Source: DATCVA01 sp036567205
GTDB lineage: Bacteria > Pseudomonadota > Gammaproteobacteria > Burkholderiales > Burkholderiaceae_B
DNA: 14,744 nucleotides
Reading direction: 5' to 3'
Assembly: GCA_036567205.1 (NCBI GenBank)
Contig: DATCVA010000114.1
Location: 1 to 14,744 of the forward strand
Each line of letters opens with the position of its first letter. The stretch's first letter is position 1. Shown here in pieces: positions 1-6,260 of this stretch. The position numbers and the translations under genes were made by a program. The notes under the pieces were generated by a model that saw nothing but the letters and a program-made list of their open reading frames with translations, made no database searches and was not told the DNA's origin.

Positions 1-736
1 GCCCCAACAACGCGGCTATGGCCAGAGCCATGGCCAGCCATGCTCCAGCGGAAGTTGCTTTCACGGTTGCTATCAATTCGTTACGAAGCGGCTCGAGGCG
101 ACGAGCATCCTTGGCCCACTCGCCGCGTAAATCAATCCAGAACGAATCAGCCAAAATCGACGTAGTGCGCCGGCCTAACTGCTCTTGAAACTGCCTGCGG
201 CGCAATTTGAGGACCTGCTCGGCGGCTTGTCCGGCTTCGACCGTAATAAGACGCGCAAGTTTGATCTGCGCATCAAGTTTGCTGCTGTTTTTACCCAGCT
301 GCGTACGCTGCTCCGCCACGTCGGGCGCCTCGGGCACGTTCGGAGCCGGCGCGCCCAACTCCGCCAGGCGGGCCTGTATGCTGACCAGTTGCGGTTCTAG
401 AGTCGTTACGGCAGATTCGGCCTGCGTCTGTGCTTCTAGCGCGCTATTGCGCAGCTGCACCAGCTCGGCGTCTTCCATTGGCTGCTCGGGCGGCTTTTCA
501 AGCTTTTTCTGTACTTTGTCAATTTGTGCCCGGGCCTTGTCCAGTGCAACAGCAATATCAACTTTAGTTTCGGCTGTCTGGGCGTAAGCCGACCCGACAC
601 TAAACATTAGCAGCGTACAAAGGACAAGACACACGGCCAGGGCGCGGACTCCATACCGGGGCACAGCCGCAACAGAATTGCAGCCTGGCGATCTCGCCTC
701 AGGCACGGTTATCGTTGGTATGTATTTATCGAACAT
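1..736 (-). CDS. Mechanosensitive ion channel, MscS family with DUF3772 (N-terminal part, runs off the left edge)
   Basis: About 245 N-terminal residues are present and the pore-forming MscS domain lies outside the window. From the ATG at 736 there is a polar stretch of about 30 residues, then a hydrophobic signal peptide core (ALAVCLVLCTLLMFSVGSAYA) with a likely cleavage site after AYA, before QTAETK. Next comes a long Gln/Glu/Ala-rich periplasmic segment with coiled-coil character, then a first membrane helix (GAWLAMALAIAALLG) at the window edge. This order is typical of large inner-membrane MscS-like channels with DUF3772, which release solutes on hypo-osmotic shock. The start is uncertain: ATG 736 has no clear Shine-Dalgarno and a promoter-like sequence sits directly before it. 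An in-frame GTG at 664 (VPRYGVRALAV) would give a standard-length signal peptide but also lacks an obvious ribosome site. The family call rests on the N-terminal architecture only. Confidence 0.72.
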   Translation of the reverse strand, partial: MFDKYIPTITVPEARSPGCNSVAAVPRYGVRALAVCLVLCTLLMFSVGSAYAQTAETKVDIAVALDKARAQIDKVQKKLEKPPEQPMEDAELVQLRNSALEAQTQAESAVTTLEPQLVSIQARLAELGAPAPNVPEAPDVAEQRTQLGKNSSKLDAQIKLARLITVEAGQAAEQVLKLRRRQFQEQLGRRTTSILADSFWIDLRGEWAKDARRLEPLRNELIATVKATSAGAWLAMALAIAALLG

Positions 737-743
737 CAATTCT

Positions 744-772
744 TTAATATGAAGGTGTAATTCCATTTCCAA
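744..772 (-). promoter_or_regulatory. Candidate sigma70 promoter for the mechanosensitive channel gene
   Basis: On the minus strand a -35-like TTGGAA (772-767) and a -10-like TATTAA (749-744) are separated by exactly 17 bp; each matches four of six consensus bases. Transcription would begin near 737, so the ATG at 736 would be almost leaderless. Either this is not the promoter in use or translation starts further downstream. Unsupported by anything beyond the motif match. Confidence 0.35.
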
Positions 773-1150
773 ATCAACCGCGAACTGTGTCGGCGCAGCA
801 GCCAAATATACTGTCTGCGATTTGCCTTCGTGTTCACACTTGATTTGAAAGTGGGATAAAGCACCGGACTAATCCAGCTGAAAAGCGGCTGAAATCTGCA
901 AACAAGAGCGCGAATGGCCTTATTTGCAAACAATAATAACGCTGAATCCGTCAAGAAACCGCCCGCGAAGCCTTGAAAGGCAAGCACTTTTAAGTGATTG
1001 TTACATCGAAGTTGTACAATATTGCCTTGCTGCTGCGACGCTGGCTTACAAGGCCGGTGTTTTTTGTCCGTGCACGACCTGCCCGGGCTCGTCTGCAGTC
1101 GCCAATCCAGCGACTTGCCTGCATCCGCGCCCAAACCTCTTTCTTGTTTC

Positions 1151-1201
1151 GTTCCGTCCGCAATCGCCGCCCTTGCTTGTCGGCTTTTTTGTTTGCGGAA
1201 C
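1151..1201 (+). promoter_or_regulatory. Nested inverted repeat with T-tract in the leader of the BASS transporter gene
   Basis: GTTCCG (1151-1156) pairs with CGGAAC (1196-1201), and CGCAA (1159-1163) can alternatively pair with TTGCG (1193-1197). Inside it GCCG (1166-1169) pairs with CGGC (1181-1184), followed at once by six T (1185-1190). The inner hairpin plus T-tract resembles a weak intrinsic terminator, and the outer stem could compete with it. It lies 20 bp before the ribosome site of the transporter. The inner stem is only 4 bp, so a regulatory role is a guess. Confidence 0.3.
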
Positions 1202-1233
1202 GACGCCACTGCCTCAATTTAAGGATATTCATC

Positions 1234-2208
1234 ATGCAGGCTATCGCCCGCCTGAGCCAATTCGTTGGCAAGACTTTTGCAGTTTGGGTATTGCTGTTTG
1301 CCATACTCGCGTTTTTTGCGCCTGACCAATTCCGTTGGCTGGGCGTGTATATCGTACCGCTGCTGGGCATTATTATGTTCGGCATGGGTCTGACCTTGTC
1401 CAAGAACGACTTCGCCGAAGTGTTCAAACGCCCGGGTACTGTTGCCATCGGGGTAATGGGTCAATTTATTATCATGCCCGGACTTGCCTGGTTGCTAAGC
1501 ACCGCGCTGGCGTTGCCGCCCGAGGTCGCCGTGGGCGTTATTTTAGTAGGTTGCTGTCCCGGCGGCACCGCGTCAAACGTCATGACCTTCCTGGCCCGTG
1601 GCGACATTGCCTTGTCGGTGGCAATTACATCCGTTACCACGCTGCTTGCCCCCGTCGTAACTCCTGCATTGATTTATCTTTTAGCCAGCCAATGGCTGGA
1701 AGTTAGCGCCGCAGCCATGTTCTGGTCCATCGTCCAAGTGGTGATTTTGCCCATCGTACTGGGCATTCTGGCCCAATCGCTGCTACGAGATAAAGTCAAA
1801 GCATGCGTCGATGTGCTGCCCCTGGTTTCTGTGGTGGCGATTGTTGCCATCGTAGCGGCCGTGGTTGCCGGCAATCAACAAAAAATCGCCACCAGCGGCC
1901 TGATGATCTTCGCTGTTGTCGTATTGCATAACGGCCTGGGTCTGCTTCTGGGTTATTGGCTCGGCAAGCTATTCGGCCTTAATGTCGCACAGCGCAAGAC
2001 ATTGTCTATTGAAGTGGGCATGCAGAACTCCGGACTCGGCGTTGCGCTGGCAACAGCTCATTTTTCGCCCCTGGCGGCAGTGCCCAGTGCTATTTTCAGC
2101 GTCTGGCACAACATTTCCGGACCTTTGGTCGCAACACTTTTTCAACGTTTCAAAAACGATGACGAAGCTGCCACCAGCGTCGAAAACAAAGTGCCAGCCG
2201 CCAGCTGA
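1234..2208 (+). CDS. Bile acid:sodium symporter (BASS) family transporter
   Basis: A 324-residue inner-membrane carrier made almost wholly of hydrophobic helices, the usual BASS length. Two family motifs are visible: GCCPGGTASN (residues 106-115), the discontinuous helix of the first repeat, followed by ARGDIALSVAITS; and IEVGMQNSGLGVALA (259-273), the matching helix of the second repeat. Glu260, Gln264 and Asn265 lie where BASS proteins bind Na+ and substrate. The bacterial branch with these motifs includes PanS/YocS-like proteins that carry small organic acids such as ketopantoate; the substrate here cannot be read from sequence. The start is ATG 1234, eight bases after AAGGA (1221-1225). 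The frame is open upstream to 994, but that extension is Arg-rich and non-membrane, so it is rejected. The gene is monocistronic, with a terminator 90 bp downstream. Confidence 0.9.
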   Translation: MQAIARLSQFVGKTFAVWVLLFAILAFFAPDQFRWLGVYIVPLLGIIMFGMGLTLSKNDFAEVFKRPGTVAIGVMGQFIIMPGLAWLLSTALALPPEVAVGVILVGCCPGGTASNVMTFLARGDIALSVAITSVTTLLAPVVTPALIYLLASQWLEVSAAAMFWSIVQVVILPIVLGILAQSLLRDKVKACVDVLPLVSVVAIVAIVAAVVAGNQQKIATSGLMIFAVVVLHNGLGLLLGYWLGKLFGLNVAQRKTLSIEVGMQNSGLGVALATAHFSPLAAVPSAIFSVWHNISGPLVATLFQRFKNDDEAATSVENKVPAAS

Positions 2209-2223
2209 CCACTTTGTGAATCT

Positions 2224-2237
2224 TTCTTTATAAAGAA
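2224..2237. repeat. 14-bp perfect palindrome just after the BASS stop codon
   Basis: TTCTTTATAAAGAA is its own reverse complement and begins 16 bp after the stop codon. It is AT-rich and not followed by a T-tract, so it is unlikely to terminate transcription alone. It may protect the 3' end or be chance. Confidence 0.35.
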
Positions 2238-2297
2238 GCGCAAATGTAAAAATGCAGGCCAACCCAAATTGCTTGTCTGCGGTCTGTACGCTGCTTT

Positions 2298-2335
2298 AAG
2301 GACTCAACACTTGATTTGTGCTGAGTCCTTTTTTT
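2298..2335 (+). terminator. Intrinsic terminator after the BASS transporter gene
   Basis: The left arm (2298-2310, AAGGACTCAACAC) pairs with the right arm (2318-2330, GTGCTGAGTCCTT), with one A/C mismatch and a 7-base loop; seven T follow (2329-2335). The stem and uridine run are classical for rho-independent termination of the plus strand. On the minus strand no T-tract follows the stem, so it should not stop transcription coming from the convergent gene at 2407-4014. Confidence 0.88.
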
Positions 2336-2406
2336 ATGTGTGCCATCCAGTCCAGAATTAGTACGAAGCTTTCCTTAATAGTTGCCATCACAGTTACTTG
2401 CGAAGA

Positions 2407-4014
2407 TCAAAGCATCCAGTCCAGCGGCAACAAAGACATCAGGTCTACACCAAAACGCAGTAGCGCTGTCGTTCCTGGCTCGATTTTATGCACAATGATT
2501 TTGCCATCTTTACGCTCTATCCATTGCAGCATATCGTCCTTGCCCAGCTTCACCTGATATGAATGGTCGGGAATATGCCCGCCGAACGCGTCAAAAATAG
2601 CTTGGGCCAAAACAGGGCTATCGACAACAAAACCCATTTCCGTATTCAGGCGTGCCGAGCGCGGATCAAAATTGAAAGAGCCGATAAATACCCGCGAACG
2701 GTCAACCGCAAAAGTCTTGGCATGAAGGCTGGCGCTGGACCTTCCTATGAGCCGTCGGCGGGGCTCAGGAGAATCTATCGGATCGCCTTTCATTTCAAAT
2801 AGCGCCACACCCGCCTTAAGCAGTTCTTTGCGCCACTTTGCGTAGCCTGCATGAACCGCCACTACATCGGTGGCCTCGAGCGAGTTAGTCAGCACCGTGA
2901 TCTTCACCCCTTGGCGGGAAAGGGCCGCAAGGTAACGTACGCCTTGTTTAGTGGGCACGAAATAAGACGACACCAAATAAAGATCGTGTCTGGGCGTGCC
3001 CAGAATTTGATTAAGGCGCTGCGGCAATAGCGCCGCTTTTGGGGCATTGCCTAGTCCTTTAGCCGGGTCGTCGCTGACCATGCGTGTAGAAGCCCATCCA
3101 AATTGCAAGGTTCCCGCCAGCAGATCGCGTAAAAAAGACTGCCGCGCAACGGCTTCCATATACTCCTTGGCGCCGGCCTGTTTCTGCGCTTTCGCTGCCG
3201 ACGCTACCAGATTCGAAATAGATGCGGGAGTAACGGCGGGTAGCACCCGATCGGCGGGGTATGACGACGCGCTTGCCCAGTAGCGGTCAAAATCGCGCGA
3301 TACATCGCTCACCACCGCCCCGATTGCCAACACATCCAGATCGACAAACGCCAGATCCTGACCCGCATCGAAATACTCATCGCCGATATTGCGTCCTCCG
3401 ACAATGGAAGCCTGGTTGTCGGCCGTAAACGATTTATTATGCATACGGCGGTTCAAACGCGAAAAATCGGCTAAATTTCCCAAAAGGCGCCACTGACGCT
3501 GCATGAACGGATTGAATAAACGAACCTGAATATTAGGGTGTGCATCCAGCGCGGCAAGGGTACTGTCCAGTCCCTTGGTATTGTTATCGTCGAGCAACAG
3601 TCTTACACGCACGCCTCGATCGGCAGCCCGATGGAGCGATTCGAACAGCAAAGTTCCCGATATGTCATCGTGCCAAATATAGTTTTGCACATCCAAGGTA
3701 CGTTGCGCGGCGTCAGTTAACAGCACTCGGGCCGCGAAGGCATCGCTCCCGTCGGTCAGCGCAATAACGCCTGACTTGCCCGGATGCGCCCGCACCGCCG
3801 GCATAACCGCTTTGCCAAGCCGGGTGTTGGCGGTATCCAACAAGGTAACCGACGTCGACCTTCCATCAAGCGATGGCAGTTGTGCGCAGCCTGTCAGCGA
3901 CATCATCAAGCATGCGCAGGCCATTACAGTACAAAAAGAATGCCGGCCAGTCGCCTTATTGCGAGCCGCTGTTGCCTGCGCAAATGCTTGCTTTATCAGC
4001 TCTGCCCTCACCAC
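2407..4014 (-). CDS. Phospholipase D / cardiolipin synthase-like lipoprotein (two HKD motifs, ClsC-like)
   Basis: A 535-residue PLD-superfamily enzyme with both catalytic HxKxxxxD motifs intact: H192/K194/D199 (MHNKSFTAD) and H431/K433/D438 (LHAKTFAVD), each followed by the usual Gly-Asn/Ser-Asn segment (GGRNIGDEYF, GSFNFDPRSARLNTEMG). The layout matches the ClsC/YmdC type of cardiolipin synthase, which moves phosphatidyl groups between phospholipids; another phosphodiesterase activity cannot be excluded. An N-terminal hydrophobic stretch ends in the lipobox LTGC, so Cys43 is probably lipidated; Ala at +2 argues for outer-membrane sorting. The n-region of about 30 residues is long. The start is GTG 4014 or the adjacent GTG 4011; the Shine-Dalgarno AGGAGG (4022-4017) is 2 bases from the first and 5 from the second, so 4011 is perhaps likelier. 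Monocistronic and divergent from the universal stress gene. Confidence 0.87.
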   Translation of the reverse strand: MVRAELIKQAFAQATAARNKATGRHSFCTVMACACLMMSLTGCAQLPSLDGRSTSVTLLDTANTRLGKAVMPAVRAHPGKSGVIALTDGSDAFAARVLLTDAAQRTLDVQNYIWHDDISGTLLFESLHRAADRGVRVRLLLDDNNTKGLDSTLAALDAHPNIQVRLFNPFMQRQWRLLGNLADFSRLNRRMHNKSFTADNQASIVGGRNIGDEYFDAGQDLAFVDLDVLAIGAVVSDVSRDFDRYWASASSYPADRVLPAVTPASISNLVASAAKAQKQAGAKEYMEAVARQSFLRDLLAGTLQFGWASTRMVSDDPAKGLGNAPKAALLPQRLNQILGTPRHDLYLVSSYFVPTKQGVRYLAALSRQGVKITVLTNSLEATDVVAVHAGYAKWRKELLKAGVALFEMKGDPIDSPEPRRRLIGRSSASLHAKTFAVDRSRVFIGSFNFDPRSARLNTEMGFVVDSPVLAQAIFDAFGGHIPDHSYQVKLGKDDMLQWIERKDGKIIVHKIEPGTTALLRFGVDLMSLLPLDWML

Positions 4015-4037
4015 CTCCTCCTGCAGATCGGTCTGAT

Positions 4038-4081
4038 CAATCCGGATTGTAAATTTTGTCGTCTTAGTCGATTTTTTTCAA
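4038..4081 (-). promoter_or_regulatory. Promoter and operator-like palindrome of the phospholipase D-like gene
   Basis: On the minus strand TTGAAA (4081-4076, five of six for -35) and CAAAAT (4058-4053, four of six for -10) are separated by exactly 17 bp. Transcription would start near 4046, leaving a leader of about 32 nt that contains the AGGAGG ribosome site. The predicted start point lies inside a perfect 12-bp palindrome, CAATCCGGATTG (4038-4049), where a bound repressor would block initiation. The promoter spacing is good; the operator is inferred. Confidence 0.55.
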
Positions 4082-4253
4082 CATCGAACCGGCACAATTC
4101 ACCGCCATAATAATAGCAGCGATTTTTTTTGGGTATCGCTCGCCCTCGCGCGGTTTTCGTGTTGATGTTTTTGGCGGTGCGCTTAAGCTTGTAAAGCAAG
4201 TTTTATCTGACGATCCGGCGGACAGAAGCCCCGTTTCGCCAGATACAACTTTT

Positions 4254-4302
4254 TTGATCTGAATCATGACGCAAAAAACCAGATACCTTAAGATTAACTA
4301 AA
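4254..4302 (+). promoter_or_regulatory. FNR/Anr-type box and promoter of the universal stress gene
   Basis: TTGATCTGAATCAT (4254-4267) matches the FNR/Anr consensus TTGAT-N4-ATCAA at nine of ten positions. A -10-like TAAGAT (4289-4294, four of six) follows, giving a start near 4301. The box centre at 4260.5 is then about 41 bp upstream, the spacing of a class II FNR-activated promoter, and as expected there is no good -35 hexamer. This agrees with known Anr/FNR control of universal stress genes in Pseudomonas. A CRP-family paralogue such as Dnr could bind the same site. Confidence 0.65.
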
Positions 4303-4343
4303 CGTTAGATTAGTCAACCTGTTCTTAACACCGAAGGAATTCC

Positions 4344-4769
4344 ATGAAATCAATACTTGTTCCTGTAGACGGCTCGGCATCATCGCTTAATGCAGTTAAA
4401 GTTGCGATCAAGCTGCAGCGTGAATATGGCGCTGGCACCCTGTACGTTATAAACGTACAGGCTCCAATCATATCTGGCAACGTAACCCGATTCATCTCCA
4501 GCGAAACCATTAACGATTTTTATCAAGAGGAAGGCGAAAAAATGCTGACCGAGGCTCGGGCGCTGCTGAAAGACGCTGGCGTCGTAACCGAGGTCTCGAT
4601 ACAAGTTGGAGCGGCGGCAAAAGTTATTGCCGAATTTGCCAAAAAACACGAATGTACAGCCATCATCATGGGAACTCGTGGCCTTGGCGGTGTTTCAGGT
4701 CTGATCCTGGGCTCTGTCGCCACTAAAGTTCTGCACCTGGTCGACATTCCAGTAACGCTGGTCAAATAA
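4344..4769 (+). CDS. Universal stress protein, UspA family, single domain
   Basis: A 141-residue cytoplasmic protein of normal single-domain length. It begins with the strand-plus-Asp motif ILVPVDGS (residues 4-11) and ends with the nucleotide-binding loop G110-x2-G113-x9-G123-S124 (within IMGTRGLGGVSGLILGSV), followed by the final strand DIPVTLVK. That G-2x-G-9x-G-S/T pattern marks the ATP-binding class of universal stress proteins, which dimerise and support survival in stress, oxygen limitation or starvation; the exact partner is unknown. The ATG at 4344 follows GAAGGA (4333-4338) by 5 bases. The gene is monocistronic: it has its own promoter with an FNR-type box upstream and a terminator 28 bp past the stop. 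Family call is very firm; anaerobic induction is inferred from the box. Confidence 0.93.
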   Translation: MKSILVPVDGSASSLNAVKVAIKLQREYGAGTLYVINVQAPIISGNVTRFISSETINDFYQEEGEKMLTEARALLKDAGVVTEVSIQVGAAAKVIAEFAKKHECTAIIMGTRGLGGVSGLILGSVATKVLHLVDIPVTLVK

Positions 4770-4796
4770 CAACTGCTTGTTCCAGGGTAAAAAATG

Positions 4797-4827
4797 ACGC
4801 CGCATAAAATTTTGCGGCGTTATTTTT
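4797..4827 (+). terminator. Bidirectional intrinsic terminator between usp and the sugar dehydrogenase gene
   Basis: ACGCCGCA (4797-4804) pairs with TGCGGCGT (4813-4820) around an 8-base AT loop, followed by TTATTTTT. On the opposite strand the same stem is followed by CATTTTTT, so it can also end transcripts from the convergent dehydrogenase gene, which stops about 130 bp away at 4956. Confidence 0.85.
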
Positions 4828-4955
4828 CATTTGGAAACAGAACGATTTCACTACACCCGGCCCTTTTAATTCATACGCCTCGCCCTTCTAAATTTGATGG
4901 CAGCGTCCTGTTGAGTTAACGTTCCCAAGTCCGGATCAGTCAACCAGGCAGCGCA

Positions 4956-6119
4956 TTACTCAAGGCCGACCCGAAGCAACTTGCCGCTTGAAGAATCCGT
5001 CAGGATGTAAACATAGCCGTCGGGCCCCACTCGTACATCCCTGACGCGTTCTTTCATGGCCGTCAACATGCGCTCTTCATGAACAATATCATCGCCCTTC
5101 AGTTGCAGCCTGATCAGCTCACGCTCGGCCAATGCTCCGATAAACAGCGAATGCCGCCATGCTGGAAACCGCTTGGCGTCGTAGAACGCCATACCGCTTA
5201 TCGCAGGTGAAACTTTCCAGTAGTGAAGGGGTTGTTCGGTGCCCGCAACATGATTGCCCTGCGACCCTGGTATAGTCAGCCCCGAATAATTAATGCCGTA
5301 GGTCGCCAATGGCCAGCCATAGTTTTTTCCCGCTTGCGGCACATTAATTTCATCGCCGCCGCGGGGCCCATGCTCGTGTGTCCAAAGCTGGCCGGTCCAG
5401 GGGTTTAATGCGGCGCCCTGCTGATTGCGATGACCAAACGACCAAATCTCGGGGCGTGCACCTTTGTGTGCAGTAAAAGGATTGTCGTCGGGAATACGGC
5501 CATCGGGATAGATGCGTACGACCTTGCCCTGAAGCTTATCAAGATCTTGTGAAGTCGGGCGTTGATTATTCTCGCCCAGGGCTATAAACAGATAACCCGA
5601 ATCGTCAAATACCAGACGAGACCCAAAATGCGCACCTGTGGAAAGTTTGGGCTGCTGCCGAAACACCACTTTGAAATCCTCAAGCTTTTTAAAATCCCGG
5701 GAAAGCCGTCCATACCCCACAGCTGTGCCCGCCTTGCCCAGATCACCCAGTTCTGCATACGACAGGTATACCCGCCGCGACTGCTTGAAATCAGGCGGAA
5801 GCGCAATATCCAGCAAGCCTCCCTGCGAACGGGTAAATACTTTCGGCACCCCTTCTATCGGGCTGGAAAGCCCGCTACCTGCGCGCCAAAAACGCAAGCG
5901 GCCGGAACGTTCAGTAAGAAGTATGCCCTGATCATCCGGTAAAAATGCCAACGCCCAGGGATGATCCAGTCCGGCAACTACCTCGGTCACTGTCAGTGGT
6001 CCGTGTTCGCTTTGATACGCAACCCCGGCCTGAGCCCATATCGGGCCAGTAAACAGCAACGCCACAATCGCAAGTAAAGAGCGAAGAGACAAGCCAGTTA
6101 GTTGAAGCATAAAGCACAT
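4956..6119 (-). CDS. PQQ-dependent sugar dehydrogenase (soluble aldose dehydrogenase, YliI/Asd-like)
   Basis: A 387-residue secreted beta-propeller enzyme of usual family length. Residues 1-30 form a signal peptide with a cleavage site near WAQA. The mature part shows family motifs: LDHPWALAFLPD (51-62), LLTERSGRLRFW, GGLLDIALPPDF, GAHFGSRLVFD (162-172) whose His164 is at the position of the catalytic base, LGENNQRP, IWSFGHRNQQGAALNP (225-240), HEHGPRGGDEIN and GKNYGWP. Such enzymes oxidise aldose sugars to lactones in the periplasm with PQQ and Ca2+. Whether this organism makes PQQ cannot be seen here. The ATG at 6119 follows GGGAG (6130-6126) by 6 bases; a second Met at codon 4 is less well placed. 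Monocistronic; convergent with usp and divergent from the MHYT-GGDEF-EAL gene. Confidence 0.88.
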   Translation of the reverse strand: MCFMLQLTGLSLRSLLAIVALLFTGPIWAQAGVAYQSEHGPLTVTEVVAGLDHPWALAFLPDDQGILLTERSGRLRFWRAGSGLSSPIEGVPKVFTRSQGGLLDIALPPDFKQSRRVYLSYAELGDLGKAGTAVGYGRLSRDFKKLEDFKVVFRQQPKLSTGAHFGSRLVFDDSGYLFIALGENNQRPTSQDLDKLQGKVVRIYPDGRIPDDNPFTAHKGARPEIWSFGHRNQQGAALNPWTGQLWTHEHGPRGGDEINVPQAGKNYGWPLATYGINYSGLTIPGSQGNHVAGTEQPLHYWKVSPAISGMAFYDAKRFPAWRHSLFIGALAERELIRLQLKGDDIVHEERMLTAMKERVRDVRVGPDGYVYILTDSSSGKLLRVGLE

Positions 6120-6260
6120 AATTTACTCCCTTCGCCCCGGTCCTGAAGCAACGTGAACACTATTATCCATTTTCCTTGCTCTCCAGCCCTATAGAAAACC
6201 ATCAATATGCCGTTAGTGTATCTAATGGGAATGTCTATCTATAAATATAAAGGAACCCCG
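6120..6260. other. Short divergent gap between the sugar dehydrogenase and the cyclic-di-GMP gene
   Basis: About 140 bp, AT-rich toward the plus-strand gene. TATAAA (6240-6245) matches five of six -10 bases but has no good -35 and would start transcription inside the ribosome site. No operator stands out; promoters for both genes should lie here. Confidence 0.35.

Larger units (their letters stand above)
737..1233. other. Divergent intergenic region of about 497 bp
   Basis: This gap separates the minus-strand channel gene from the plus-strand BASS transporter. Several open frames cross it, including a 157-codon minus-strand frame (736-1209) and a plus-strand frame in phase with the transporter from 994, but their translations look random (rich in Arg, Ser, Cys) and match no family I know. 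The left half is AT-rich and would hold promoters, including a TACAAT hexamer at 1015-1020 without a well-placed -35. The right half (about 1040-1210) is pyrimidine-rich and contains the nested inverted repeat described separately. I see no tRNA or known riboswitch. Confidence 0.6.
4015..4343. other. Divergent regulatory gap of 329 bp
   Basis: There is no credible gene here. The left end carries the promoter and palindrome for the phospholipase D-like gene, and the right end the FNR-type promoter for the universal stress gene. Between them lie poly-T runs (4072-4078, 4123-4130) and a weak inverted repeat, AGCGAT (4118-4123) with ATCGCT (4135-4140), without a terminator tail. The middle (4140-4250) holds nothing I can name. 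Confidence 0.6.

Noticed and set aside
736..1209. 157-codon minus-strand open frame in the left intergenic gap
   Set aside because: Composition looks random, there is no recognisable family or ribosome site, and other frames are equally open here.
994..1233. In-frame 80-codon upstream extension of the BASS transporter
   Set aside because: The translation is Arg-rich and unlike any membrane carrier N-terminus, while ATG 1234 has a good ribosome site and gives the normal family length.
4118..4140. Inverted repeat AGCGAT/ATCGCT with a T-run in its loop
   Set aside because: The T-run lies in the loop rather than after the stem, so it is not a terminator, and the six-base arms are too short to claim more.
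4239..4286. Direct repeat CCAGATAC at 4239-4246 and 4279-4286 flanking the FNR-type box
   Set aside because: An eight-base repeat within a few hundred bases is expected by chance about as often as not, and the copies do not form a recognised site.
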